This document shows positions 50,988 to 60,276 of a stretch of 64,000 nucleotides of DNA, piece by piece. Position 1 is the first letter of the stretch, and every line of letters starts with the position of its first letter. The notes under the pieces were generated by a model. That model searched no databases and was not told the DNA's origin. It saw only the letters and a list, made by a program, of their open reading frames with translations. The position numbers and the translations under genes are program-made. This DNA comes from Chryseobacterium gleum (GTDB lineage: Bacteria; Bacteroidota; Bacteroidia; Flavobacteriales_D; Crocinitomicaceae): NCBI GenBank assembly GCA_945897805.1, contig CAMDFX010000003.1:186001-250000 (forward strand). The letters are read 5' to 3'.

Positions 50988-53150
50988 TTATCTCAACAAA
51001 TTAACACTTCCCATCAGCAATATTCTTTCGTCAGATGCAAGCGTTTTGAATTCTATCTTCCAAGTGTAAGTATCGTCTTTTACAATTCCGTGAGTACCGT
51101 TGTAAGTGCCATCCCAACCATAATTTACATCATTAGATTCAAATAAAATTTCACCCCAACGATTGTAAATAACCATTTTGTAGTCATTTGGATCAAATCC
51201 AGAAGTGAAAATTGGTTTAAAAACTGGATTGTGCTCATCTTGATCAGGAGTGAAAGTGTTAGGAATGTAATAAATTATTTCATCTTGAATTTCGATATTT
51301 ACTTTAGCTGTGTCGCTGCATCCTTCAACTGAGTACGCGATTAGTGTAATTTGATAATTCGCAGCAAATTCAGAGGGGAAAGTATGTTCTGGATTTTCAA
51401 GCACTGAAGTTCCCGTTGCATCTCCAAAATTCCATAAGTATGTATTTGCTCCAGTTGAAGCATTTACCATATTTGTGTTTGTTTCTAAAATGGATAATAC
51501 AGGCGGATTTACAGTAAAATCTGCAACTGGATTGTCAAATGTGCAAACCATAGAAGGATAAGTTGTTTGTCCAATGCATCCTTCAGGTGTAGTGGCAATT
51601 AATGTTACATCATAACACCCTTCGGATGTGTAGGTTGTTGAAGCAGCATTGGGATTAGTCGATGTTGCGCCATTTCCAAGAATCCATTGAAATGAATTAT
51701 TTACCGGATTGAGATTATTATAGATAACGGTCAATGGTACACATCCACTTGTAACATTCGCCGTGAAATTAACAATTGGAATTGGAACGACAGTGATGGT
51801 CATTTGATCTGTTCCTGCACAACCGTTAATATCTATTCCTGCAACCGTATAATTTGCAGTGGTTTGTGGTGCAAAAGCCACTCCATTTGTTACATTATTG
51901 TCCCAAACATATGTCAATCCGCCAGTTGCAATGCAAACCGCTGTTTCTCCATAACAGATTGTAACATCTGCGCCAGCATTTATTGCGGCCGAAGGATTTA
52001 CATTAACGGTAATTTGATCTGTGGAACTACACAAACCAGTTGTTCCTGTAACGGTATATGTTGCAGTGGCTGCCGGTATGAAAGGAATTCCATTCGTAAT
52101 AGTTGGATTATTCCAATTATATGTCGTAGCATTTGTAGCAGTAAGAGTAACATTTTGTCCTAAACAAATGGTTTGATCTTGACCGGCATCAACAATTGGC
52201 AATAAATTGACAGTTACAACGGCACTCGCATTTACATTTTGAGGGCATTGAAGATTATTTGCGTCTAGTATTTCTGTGACACTATAAGTGTAAACGCCCG
52301 GAGTAGCAGTTGGAGCTGTTATGGTGGTGGTACCATTAGTTATTATTGCTGCTTGTGGGGCACCATTTATTGTATAATTGATTGTATAGGGTGCTGTTCC
52401 TCCCGAGCCAGTGAAAGTGAGCGTAGGATCTGGTGCATTCTGACAGATACTAGTTGTCCCGGTTAAGGTTGCAACAATCAACGGATTCACTGTGATTGTT
52501 AAATTCGAAGTTTGCGGAAGTGTACAAGTACCAGTTTCAGAAACAGTCAAAGTGTATGTTGTTGTAGCAGCTGGTGTTGCTACTGGATTTGCTATGTTCG
52601 GATTACTCAAACCCGCTGCTGGCGACCATAAATAGTTAAAATTGTTGCTATTACATCCGTTTGATGCATTTGCGCTTAAAGTTGTATTCTGATTTGGACA
52701 AATAATACTTTGTGTCGCATTCAACGCAATTTGAATGGGACTTGCACCTCCTAAAGTAAATTGGTATTCAGGGGTATAAATATTGCAACTTGTTTCTCTT
52801 GCTCTCCATTTATAATTTCCAGGACAATAACCTGATAAATCAATATTGGTAGTAGGGTATGGCACTGTACCAGAAAAAGTTGAACTGGATCCACCTCCTC
52901 CGTTGATGCAATTTTCAGCGGAAAAAAAGTTTGGTGTTCCTGTAAAATTGGCATTTGCGCAAACTATTTCAATTTGAACTGTGTAACAACATTGCCACCC
53001 TGCATTGCTCGAAAATGTAAGAGCTAGATTAGTGCCGGTTAATGTTTGAGTCACATTTGAAAGGGCTCCACAAGGGGTACAAGCAATTGTTTTCTTGTTG
53101 AATCCAACAAGAAGAATTAAGAGCAGGAATACGATTTTTAGTGCTTTCAT
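50988..53150 (-). CDS. T9SS type B surface protein, tandem copy 1
   Basis: 720 residues. Signal peptide (FLLLILLVGFNKKTIA), an N-terminal fibronectin/Ig-like part specific to this copy (about 20-320), then Ig-like repeats starting at DAGQDQTICLGQ, two PKD domains (FQWILGNGATSTNPN and YLWNFGDATGTSVLENPEHTF), and the type B sorting domain (IPNTFTPDQDEHN, MVIYNRWGEILFE, YGWDGTYNG). The last 401 codons align without a gap to the neighbouring copy at 53529-54731. It starts 5 bases after the stop of a small secreted-protein gene. Exported and surface-associated; probably adhesive. Confidence 0.88.
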   Translation of the reverse strand: MKALKIVFLLLILLVGFNKKTIACTPCGALSNVTQTLTGTNLALTFSSNAGWQCCYTVQIEIVCANANFTGTPNFFSAENCINGGGGSSSTFSGTVPYPTTNIDLSGYCPGNYKWRARETSCNIYTPEYQFTLGGASPIQIALNATQSIICPNQNTTLSANASNGCNSNNFNYLWSPAAGLSNPNIANPVATPAATTTYTLTVSETGTCTLPQTSNLTITVNPLIVATLTGTTSICQNAPDPTLTFTGSGGTAPYTINYTINGAPQAAIITNGTTTITAPTATPGVYTYSVTEILDANNLQCPQNVNASAVVTVNLLPIVDAGQDQTICLGQNVTLTATNATTYNWNNPTITNGIPFIPAATATYTVTGTTGLCSSTDQITVNVNPSAAINAGADVTICYGETAVCIATGGLTYVWDNNVTNGVAFAPQTTANYTVAGIDINGCAGTDQMTITVVPIPIVNFTANVTSGCVPLTVIYNNLNPVNNSFQWILGNGATSTNPNAASTTYTSEGCYDVTLIATTPEGCIGQTTYPSMVCTFDNPVADFTVNPPVLSILETNTNMVNASTGANTYLWNFGDATGTSVLENPEHTFPSEFAANYQITLIAYSVEGCSDTAKVNIEIQDEIIYYIPNTFTPDQDEHNPVFKPIFTSGFDPNDYKMVIYNRWGEILFESNDVNYGWDGTYNGTHGIVKDDTYTWKIEFKTLASDERILLMGSVNLLR

Positions 53151-53155
53151 GGTTG

Positions 53156-53395
53156 TTAATTTAGTTTTTCAATTTTGATGTTAAGACCTTTAGAATATAT
53201 CAAAACCTGCTTAACTGTGCAGATATAGAAATGATAGCCTTTGAATATTAATTTGATACTTGGATTAATTTGCTGTAATTCAGGTTTTCTTAAAGATGAA
53301 TTTAAAATCAAAGTAAATGTTAAATATGAATTTGCTGCATAAGTAAAAGTACTTAAATACAAAAAAAATAGAATAAGTAATTTTTTGATTTGCAT
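53156..53395 (-). pseudogene. Shortened paralog of the small secreted protein
   Basis: About 79 residues from ATG 53395, the start that leaves a signal peptide (MQIKKLLILFFLYLSTFTYA). It aligns with the first 70 or so residues of the 56182-start gene (MRIKKLLLLVVLSLSAFA; shared INP/INK, KLIF/KLII, G-x-x-F-x-I), but ends at a stop and lacks the second half with its EQYFPENDD and ISVIKPLR parts. It is either a truncated, still secreted relative or a decaying pseudogene. The frame is open to 53416. Confidence 0.55.
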
Positions 53396-53432
53396 AATTT
53401 TTCTATCAAAACACAAGTATAGTTATTCTTTA

Positions 53433-53457
53433 GACGAATAACTCTCCATAGAGTTGC
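53433..53457 (-). promoter_or_regulatory. ECF-sigma-like promoter before tandem copy 1
   Basis: On the minus strand GCAAC (53457-53453), 16 bases, CGTC (53436-53433), 38 bases before ATG 53395. A perfect 8-base inverted repeat, AGTTATTC (53421-53428) and GAATAACT (53436-53443), overlaps the CGTC element and may be an operator. Confidence 0.5.
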
Positions 53458-53528
53458 CTTTTATAGATGCTATAAAGCTCTTGAATAACTTTGTAGATAA
53501 TTAGTACTTCAATAAGATTTAGATTATT

Positions 53529-55772
53529 TTATCTCAATAAATTTACGCTTCCAATCAATAATTTTCTTTCGTCGGATGAAATTGTTTTAAATTCTATCTT
53601 CCAAGTGTAAGTATCGTCTTTTACAATTCCTTGAGCACCATTGTAACTTCCATCCCATCCATAATTTACATCGTTAGATTCAAATACAACTTCACCCCAA
53701 CGATTGTAAATTAACATTTTGTAGTCATTTGGATCAAATCCAGAAGTGAAAATTGGTTTAAAAACTGGATTGTGCTCATCTTCATCGGGAGTGAAAGTGT
53801 TTGGTATGTAATAAATTAATTCATCTTGAACTTCGATATTGACTTTAGCTGTATCACTGCAGCCATCAACTGAGTAGGCAATTAATGTAATTTGATAACT
53901 TGCAGCAAATTCAGAGGGGAAAGTATGTTCTGGATTTTCAAGTACTGAGGTTCCAGTCGCATCTCCAAAATTCCACAAGTATGTATTTGCTCCTGTTGAA
54001 GCATTTACCAAATTTGTAGTTGTTTCTAAAATAGATAATACGGGCGGATTTGCAGTAAAATCCGCTACTGGATTTGCAAAGGCACAAATCATAGAAGGAT
54101 AAGTCGTTTGTCCAATACAACCGTTTGGTGAGGTAGCGATTAATGTAATATCATAACAACCAGAAGATGTGTAAGTTGTTGTTGCAGTATTTGGATTAGT
54201 CGATGTTGCACCATTTCCAAGAATCCATTGATATGAATTATTTGACGGATTGATATTGTTATAAATAACGGTTAGTGGTATACATCCACTAGTAATATTC
54301 GCAGTGAAATTAACAATTGGAATTGGAGCCACAGTGATGGTCATTTGATCTGTTCCTGCACAACCGCTAGCATCAATTCCTACAACAGTGTAAGTCGCTG
54401 TGGTTGAAGGTGCAAATGCAACTCCATTAGTGACATTGTTGTCCCAAACATAAGTTAATCCACCAGTTGCAATGCAAACTGCTATTGCTCCAGAACAGAT
54501 TGTAACATCTGCGCCAGCATTGATTGTTGCTCCTGGATTTACAGTTACAGTAACTTGATCTGTAGAAGTACAAGAACCTGTTGTTCCTGTAACGGTATAT
54601 GTTGCAGTTGCAGCTGGTGTGAAAGGAACTCCATTGGTGATTGTTGGATTATTCCAAGCATAAGTGGTAGCATTTGAAGCATTAAGAGTAACATTTTGTC
54701 CTAAACAAATGGTTTGATCTTGACCTGCATTTACAGTTGCTGAATTTACGATAACAGTGGTGGTTGAAGTACAAGTAACACCGTTTAAAGTAGTTGAAAC
54801 AGTGTAATCATAACTTCCCGGAGTATTGATGATAAATCCATTTGGATTTTGCAAATTTGAAGTGAATCCATTTGGACCTGTCCATGAATATGCTGTAGCT
54901 CCAGTGACAGTTGTAGCGGCAAGATTTACAGTTCCTCCAACACAAATTGGGCCATTATTACTGGCAGTAATAGCGCAACCGCATGAATTTACTGTTATCG
55001 TAGTATTTACTGTTGAAGGCGAGCCAGGACATAGTGATGAAGTAGAAGGCAAAGTAGATGTTGCGGAAAAAGTATAAGTTCCTGGCGACGGAGGTGTAAC
55101 TGTAACTGTTGAACCTGAACCTGATAAATAAGGAGAAGCTGCCCAAGTATATGTTCCGTCACCACCAGATGCGGTAAGTGTTACACTTTCACCAGGACAA
55201 ATACTAGCCGACGATGAACTTACTGAAACAGGGGTAGAAACGCCTGAGTTTGCTCCAATGATATAATCACAAACATCTCCTGCATTTCCATCAATCATCA
55301 TATAATATGTTTGACCGGGAGTTAAGCCAGATGCAGAAACATTATTGGGTCCAGCAGTTGCGGTACCATCGTTCCAACAAGTGTAGCTAGTTACTGAACC
55401 AGCGCATGGTTGAGAAGAGGAGAAAATCATAATCTGAATTCCAATTCCATCAGCTGAACTAGTGAGCCAAACATCAAATGAAATACTACTTGAAGCAGCA
55501 GTAAATGAAAGAAATGAATTGTTTTCAATTGAACCACAAAATGTGCTATTTAAATCAGTCCAATAATCAGCAGTATAACTTGATGATGTAGTTCCACAAA
55601 AACCATTTAAATCGCAAATTGGTGTTGCTTGTGCACAAGTATTACCTGGAGCAGCATTACCAACACAGTTAGGTGCTGGTGAAGTTGGTGTTCCAATACC
55701 TCCTCCACCTGTACTGGCATAAAGAGAAAGATTTATTGAAACGAAAACAAGAATGAGTAGTAAATTTTTCAT
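53529..55772 (-). CDS. T9SS type B surface protein, tandem copy 2
   Basis: 747 residues. Signal peptide (MKNLLLILVFVSINLSLYA), a low-complexity Gly/Pro stretch, a copy-specific cysteine-containing N-terminal domain (about 30-195; CGSIENNSFLSFTAASSSISFDVWL), Ig-like domains (about 195-350), then the block shared with copy 1: Ig-like NAGQDQTICLGQ, PKD domains, and type B sorting domain (IPNTFTPDEDEHN, MLIYNRWGEVVFE, YGWDGSYNG). The shared block is 401 codons in both genes. It lies 23 bases downstream of the small secreted-protein gene at 55796. Confidence 0.88.
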   Translation of the reverse strand: MKNLLLILVFVSINLSLYASTGGGGIGTPTSPAPNCVGNAAPGNTCAQATPICDLNGFCGTTSSSYTADYWTDLNSTFCGSIENNSFLSFTAASSSISFDVWLTSSADGIGIQIMIFSSSQPCAGSVTSYTCWNDGTATAGPNNVSASGLTPGQTYYMMIDGNAGDVCDYIIGANSGVSTPVSVSSSSASICPGESVTLTASGGDGTYTWAASPYLSGSGSTVTVTPPSPGTYTFSATSTLPSTSSLCPGSPSTVNTTITVNSCGCAITASNNGPICVGGTVNLAATTVTGATAYSWTGPNGFTSNLQNPNGFIINTPGSYDYTVSTTLNGVTCTSTTTVIVNSATVNAGQDQTICLGQNVTLNASNATTYAWNNPTITNGVPFTPAATATYTVTGTTGSCTSTDQVTVTVNPGATINAGADVTICSGAIAVCIATGGLTYVWDNNVTNGVAFAPSTTATYTVVGIDASGCAGTDQMTITVAPIPIVNFTANITSGCIPLTVIYNNINPSNNSYQWILGNGATSTNPNTATTTYTSSGCYDITLIATSPNGCIGQTTYPSMICAFANPVADFTANPPVLSILETTTNLVNASTGANTYLWNFGDATGTSVLENPEHTFPSEFAASYQITLIAYSVDGCSDTAKVNIEVQDELIYYIPNTFTPDEDEHNPVFKPIFTSGFDPNDYKMLIYNRWGEVVFESNDVNYGWDGSYNGAQGIVKDDTYTWKIEFKTISSDERKLLIGSVNLLR

Positions 55773-55795
55773 GTATATCTTATTTAATAAAAATC

Positions 55796-56182
55796 TTAGG
55801 GCACTTGAACAATTTTAACCACTTCAGTTCTTAAAGGTTTTATTACGCTTATGAAACTCTCTGTTTGATTGTTAGAAATAATTTTGACGAAAAATCTCTC
55901 TCTGTCCCTTTTTGGGTCATCATTTTCTGGGAAATATTGTTCTACTTTATAACCACTTTCTGTAAGCTCTGTGATTCTAAAATATTTCAAAACCAAATCA
56001 TCTTTCAAAATTTGGAAATTATTACCTTCAATAATTAACTTATTGTATTTATTAATTGGCTGTCCTTCAATTTGTTTTACTGAAAAAGTACCACTCAGTG
56101 GAAAAGTGAAATTAGTTTGAGCATTGCTAGCAAAAGCGCTTAAACTCAAAACAACAAGCAATAGTAATTTTTTGATTCGCAT
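55796..56182 (-). CDS. Small secreted protein preceding tandem adhesin copy 2
   Basis: About 128 residues from ATG 56182, which yields a clean signal peptide (MRIKKLLLLVVLSLSAFASNAQ). The mature part is beta-rich (FTFPLSGTFSVKQIEGQ, KLIIEGNNFQILKDDLVLKYFRITELTESGYKVEQYF, FISVIKPLRTEVVKIV), suggesting a small beta-barrel or lipocalin-like fold; no family recognised. The frame is open to an upstream ATG at 56206 that would sit within about 10 bases of the expected transcription start, so 56182 is preferred. Intact version of the shortened paralog at 53156. Confidence 0.7.
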   Translation of the reverse strand: MRIKKLLLLVVLSLSAFASNAQTNFTFPLSGTFSVKQIEGQPINKYNKLIIEGNNFQILKDDLVLKYFRITELTESGYKVEQYFPENDDPKRDRERFFVKIISNNQTESFISVIKPLRTEVVKIVQVP

Positions 56183-56222
56183 AATTAAAAATATATTATT
56201 AAACAAATATAATTATTCTTTT

Positions 56223-56247
56223 GACGCATAACTCTCTGCAAGGTTGC
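56223..56247 (-). promoter_or_regulatory. ECF-sigma-like promoter before tandem copy 2
   Basis: GCAAC (56247-56243), 16 bases, CGTC (56226-56223), 41 bases before ATG 56182. About 45 bases around it are conserved with the copy at 53421-53460. A TATATTTG box at about 56206-56213 on the minus strand also matches the housekeeping -7 consensus. Confidence 0.5.
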
Positions 56248-56410
56248 CTTATTTACAAGTTTAATTAACTTGAAAAGATGTTTTTACAACCAACTATTTA
56301 GTTTATAAGATTCTAAATATTTAATGGATTGCCAATGATTCAATAAATTTCAAAAGTGGATTTTTGAAAAAATTAATTTAAAAAAACTACCTTCGTTCAA
56401 AATTTGAAAT

Positions 56411-57265
56411 ATGACAATTTATCCTTTAAATACGGGGAATTTTAAATTAGATGGTGGTGCTATGTTTGGCGTTGTTCCAAAAACTTTATGGTCTAGGACA
56501 AATCCTGCTGACGAAAACAACATGTGCAATTGGTCTATGAGAAGCATGTTGATTCAAGATGGAACTAGGTTGATATTAATAGATGCTGGAATTGGGGATA
56601 AACAATCTGAAAAATTCTTTAGTCATTACTACATGAATGGAAATGATTCGCTTTCAGGAAATTTGTCAAAACTGGGTTTTTCAAAAGAGGATATAACAGA
56701 TGTTTTTTTGACACATTTACATTTTGATCATTGCGGTGGAGCAATTCAATGGAACAAGGATCATACAGGTTTTGAGCCTGCTTTTAAAAATGCAACTTAT
56801 TGGAGTACAGAAAATCATTGGAAATGGGCAACAGAACCAAATCCGAGGGAAAAAGCTTCCTTCCTGACAGAAAACATTTTACCTATTCAAGAAAGTGGAC
56901 AATTGCAATTTGTTCAACGTACTGGAAATTACACGCAAAATGTATTTTCTAATTTTGATGTCTTATTTGTCGACGGACACACAGAAAGTATGATGATTCC
57001 ACATATTCAATACAAAGATAAAACGGTTGTTTTCATGGCTGATTTATTGCCAAGTACAGGCCATATTCCACTGCCTTTTGTGATGGGATACGATACGCGA
57101 CCTTTGATCACAATGGGAGAGAAGGCGCTTTTTTTGAAACAAGCGGTAAACAAAGAATTTGTTCTGTTTCTAGAACATGACAGTGTAAATGAATGTTGTA
57201 CCTTGATAAATACCGAAAAAGGTGTCAGACTCAAAGATTCATTTTCATTTGCAGAGATGTTTTAA
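56411..57265 (+). CDS. MBL-fold metallo-hydrolase
   Basis: 284 residues, no signal peptide. The metal-binding motif is THLHFDHCGG (101-110), with LILIDAGIGD (about 54-63), DVLFVDGHTESMMIP and VFMADLLPSTGHIPLPFVMGYD supplying later ligands, and LFLEHDSVNECC near the end. The sequence type resembles quorum-quenching and general hydrolase MBL proteins; the substrate is not predictable. A near-consensus TACCTTCG box precedes the start. Confidence 0.9.
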   Translation: MTIYPLNTGNFKLDGGAMFGVVPKTLWSRTNPADENNMCNWSMRSMLIQDGTRLILIDAGIGDKQSEKFFSHYYMNGNDSLSGNLSKLGFSKEDITDVFLTHLHFDHCGGAIQWNKDHTGFEPAFKNATYWSTENHWKWATEPNPREKASFLTENILPIQESGQLQFVQRTGNYTQNVFSNFDVLFVDGHTESMMIPHIQYKDKTVVFMADLLPSTGHIPLPFVMGYDTRPLITMGEKALFLKQAVNKEFVLFLEHDSVNECCTLINTEKGVRLKDSFSFAEMF

Positions 57266-57336
57266 AAAATTGATTCTCGAATTGCTACAATTTCAGAATA
57301 TACTTTGATTTCAAGTGATAGATAATTAGAAAGCAG

Positions 57337-58374
57337 CTACTTGAATTTTTTCTTCGAAGCCTTAATTTCAATTATTTCAATTTTACCATTTGGAATGGTA
57401 GCGTAAATAGTGCCATTTTTTTCATGTAGTGCAAAGTAATTTTTCCCTTCCGCAAGTGTCAAAGTTTCCCAATTTTTTCCATGGTCTTGCGAAATATCAA
57501 TTCCTGTTGTGCCACAGGCATATAAGTTTCCTTCGCAGAAAATGACGCATGAACGATATCCTAAAGTTGGTTTTTCTGATGGCAACCATGTCAATCCTCC
57601 ATCGGTTGTATAAAAACTCGTATTTTCCGAAATATTGGGTTGCGTATAATCACCGCCAACAATCACTGCTTCTTTTTCATTTATAAAACACAAGGAAAAA
57701 GGTCCACTTCCATTAGATTTTGGATAGTTTAAAGTAGTAATTTGCCATGTTTTTCCTGAATTTTCAGTTTTGAAAAACCTACTTTTCATTCCTCCACTCA
57801 CAAAAGTAAAAGTTGAATCATTCAAGCATCGAACAGTTGAACCACTTGCTGCAAAACCTGCTTCTCCATCTTCAGCAGCTAATTTAGGAGAAATTAAAGA
57901 CCAATTTAAACCAAAATCAGTGGTTTTATAAAGCGTAAAAAATCCATCCACAGGATCGCCCATCAAAAATCCAGCTCCTGAAGGCAAAATATCCATTCCA
58001 TCCAAAAATATCGCTTGATTTGAAAGTGATTGAAATTGCGCTTTTTTGTTTTTAAGATTCAAAATAACACTAGAATCATTCGATTGCATGGCCACTAATG
58101 TTTTTTTACCAGTCACCGCCATATCTCTTATTTCAGCGATTGGTTGAATGGTGATTCGCTTTGTTTTACTTTTTTTCAAATTAATTCGGTAGATAAATCC
58201 ATCAGAATTTCCTACATAGAGGCATTTTGCATCGCTTGTAATTGCGCGAGAATAAGTGGAATCAGCTGCATATTTATATTGAGGATAACCCCAAAGAATA
58301 GGACGATATCTGCAACAAGATTGAAGAATCAAAATACCAAATACAACAGCGATAAATTTGAATTTGTTTTGCAT
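57337..58374 (-). CDS. Lipoprotein with BNR/YCF48-like beta-propeller
   Basis: About 345 residues from ATG 58374, which gives a lipoprotein signal (FIAVVFGILILQSCCRYRP). The frame is open to 58422. Propeller-type blades recur: YKTTDFGLNWSLISP, FFKTENSGKTWQITTL, FYTTDGGLTWLPSEK and ISQDHGKNWETLTL, the Asp-x-Gly-x-x-W Asp-box pattern of BNR and YCF48 repeats. These form a beta-propeller, here extracytoplasmic; partner or ligand unknown. Confidence 0.85.
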   Translation of the reverse strand: MQNKFKFIAVVFGILILQSCCRYRPILWGYPQYKYAADSTYSRAITSDAKCLYVGNSDGFIYRINLKKSKTKRITIQPIAEIRDMAVTGKKTLVAMQSNDSSVILNLKNKKAQFQSLSNQAIFLDGMDILPSGAGFLMGDPVDGFFTLYKTTDFGLNWSLISPKLAAEDGEAGFAASGSTVRCLNDSTFTFVSGGMKSRFFKTENSGKTWQITTLNYPKSNGSGPFSLCFINEKEAVIVGGDYTQPNISENTSFYTTDGGLTWLPSEKPTLGYRSCVIFCEGNLYACGTTGIDISQDHGKNWETLTLAEGKNYFALHEKNGTIYATIPNGKIEIIEIKASKKKFK

Positions 58375-58515
58375 CTTTTTCAATAATTTATGTTCCAAAT
58401 CCAAAATTTGAATTTTCATCAAAAATAGCCAAAAGAAGATAGGATTGCTTCAAAAATCGAATTTTTAAGAAGTGTAATAGATAAATTAGCAATTGTTGAT
58501 TTTGAAAGGCTTTTT

Positions 58516-58549
58516 TTTGCTGCATTTTCATTAGCTCTTTGTATTTTTG
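58516..58549 (+). promoter_or_regulatory. Promoter of menB
   Basis: TTTG at 58516-58519 and TATTTTTG at 58542-58549 (TAnnTTTG), 22 bases apart; the leader to ATG 58567 is short. Confidence 0.5.
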
Positions 58550-58566
58550 AACAAAATTTTTCAGTC

Positions 58567-59388
58567 ATGAGTAAATTCAATTGGACAACAATCAAAAACT
58601 ACACAGATATCAAGTTTGATTTCTTTGAAGGCATAGCAAAAATAACAATCAACAGACCAAAAGTTTACAATGCTTTTCGACCTGAAACGAACATGGAAAT
58701 GTTAGATGCAATGAATATTTGTCGAGAGAGAAATGACGTTGGTGTCATCGTTTTGACAGGTGAAGGTGACAAAGCATTTTGTTCAGGTGGAGATCAAAAT
58801 GTGAAGGGTATTGGGGGATACATTTCTGAAAATGGTGTGCCTCGTCTGAATGTTTTGGATTTGCATAAAGCAATTCGTTCAATGCCAAAGCCAGTAATTG
58901 CTATGGTAAATGGATACGCCATTGGAGGTGGGCATGTGTTACACGTAGTTTGTGATTTATCAATCGCCTCAGAAAATGCTCGTTTCGGACAAACTGGTCC
59001 AAAAGTAGGCAGTTTTGATGGCGGTTTTGGTTCATCTTATTTGGCTCGTTGCGTAGGACAGAAAAAGGCCCGTGAAATTTGGTTTTTGTGTGAACAATAT
59101 ACAGCGCAAGAAGCAGCGGATATGGGAATGGTTAATAAAGTTGTTCCTTTCGAAGAATTAGAAGAAACTACTGTTCAATGGTGCAGAACAATTATGAAGC
59201 GCAGTCCGTTGGCAATTAGGATGATAAAAAGAGGTTTGAATGCTGAATTAGACGGACAACATGGATTGATGGAATTGGCTGGCGATGCAACTTTGATGTA
59301 TTATTTGACTGAAGAGGCGCAAGAAGGGAAGCATGCATTTTTAGAAAAAAGAGATCCTGATTTCCAGAAATTTCCAAAATTCCCTTGA
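58567..59388 (+). CDS. menB: 1,4-dihydroxy-2-naphthoyl-CoA synthase
   Basis: Dieckmann-type ring closure of succinylbenzoyl-CoA in menaquinone synthesis; crotonase fold, cytoplasmic. 273 residues. MenB marks: [86 protein letters not shown], and the C-terminal [14 protein letters not shown]. No other men gene lies in the window, so the pathway genes are dispersed. Confidence 0.96.
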   Translation: MSKFNWTTIKNYTDIKFDFFEGIAKITINRPKVYNAFRPETNMEMLDAMNICRERNDVGVIVLTGEGDKAFCSGGDQNVKGIGGYISENGVPRLNVLDLHKAIRSMPKPVIAMVNGYAIGGGHVLHVVCDLSIASENARFGQTGPKVGSFDGGFGSSYLARCVGQKKAREIWFLCEQYTAQEAADMGMVNKVVPFEELEETTVQWCRTIMKRSPLAIRMIKRGLNAELDGQHGLMELAGDATLMYYLTEEAQEGKHAFLEKRDPDFQKFPKFP

Positions 59389-59427
59389 ATATTGAGTGCA
59401 AATCAATCACATTTATATTGTTAAATT

Positions 59428-60267
59428 ATGGCCTTGTCAGATACAATTATTCACAATTCACCCATTTCAAAAATAGAGAAAATTTTTGATTACAAACCGT
59501 CTGAAATCAATCAATTGTTGATAAAATGGGGAACAAATTTGTTGGTTACAGTCATCATTTTTGTGATTGGTTTTTGGTTGGCAAAAATGGCAGCGAGAAC
59601 TGTGCGAAAAGTGTTGCAAAAAAGCAATACAGACGAAGGTTTAGTGACTTTTTTGACCAGTTTAACATCGATGGTTTTAAAAGTTTTGGTTGTGATAACT
59701 GGAATCAATCAGTTAGGAATCGAAATGACTTCATTTGTTGCAATTTTAGGCGCCGCAGGTTTGGCAGTAGGTATGGCTTTCTCTGGCACGCTGTCTAATT
59801 TTGCTGGAGGCGTAATGATTTTGGCGTTCAAACCTTTTAAAGTTGGGGATACAATCAAATCGTTGACTGAAACGGGAACTGTAAAAGAAATTTTGATTTT
59901 CAATACTTATTTGTATACGGCTGATAACAAAGTGATTGTTCTACCAAATGGACCTGTTGCAAATGGAAATATTGTCAATTATACGAGAGAACAAGTTCGT
60001 CGGGCAGATTTCAGTATTGGAATTAATTATGGCAATGATTTGCAATTGGTGAAAGATATATTATTCAAAATTATTGCAGAAGAAGTTAGAATTATACACG
60101 AGCCGGCACCATTTGTTGGCGTTGGAGATTTAGGCGTCGGAACTGTGCAAATGATTCTTAGAGTTTGGGTGAAAACGGATGATCATGCAGCTGTTACATT
60201 TTTCATTAATGAAAAAATTTACAATGAATTTGGTGAAGCGAAAATTGCCATGCCTGCACTTTCCTAA
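59428..60267 (+). CDS. Small-conductance mechanosensitive channel (MscS)
   Basis: 279 residues. Three membrane helices; the pore helix TM3 region AAGLAVGMAFSGTLSNFAGGVMILAFKPFKVGDTI is the MscS core, followed by the beta-domain (VLPNGPVANGNIVNYTRE) and the C-terminal alpha/beta domain. It releases solutes on hypo-osmotic shock. The start lies 39 bases after menB. Confidence 0.93.
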   Translation: MALSDTIIHNSPISKIEKIFDYKPSEINQLLIKWGTNLLVTVIIFVIGFWLAKMAARTVRKVLQKSNTDEGLVTFLTSLTSMVLKVLVVITGINQLGIEMTSFVAILGAAGLAVGMAFSGTLSNFAGGVMILAFKPFKVGDTIKSLTETGTVKEILIFNTYLYTADNKVIVLPNGPVANGNIVNYTREQVRRADFSIGINYGNDLQLVKDILFKIIAEEVRIIHEPAPFVGVGDLGVGTVQMILRVWVKTDDHAAVTFFINEKIYNEFGEAKIAMPALS

Positions 60268-60276
60268 ATCTTAACC

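Noticed and set aside
50988-55772. Long internal nucleotide repeats that could suggest a repeat array or assembly duplication
   Set aside because: The copies are coding, in frame, diverged at many positions and have distinct N-termini, so they are real paralogs and not a CRISPR or an assembly artefact.
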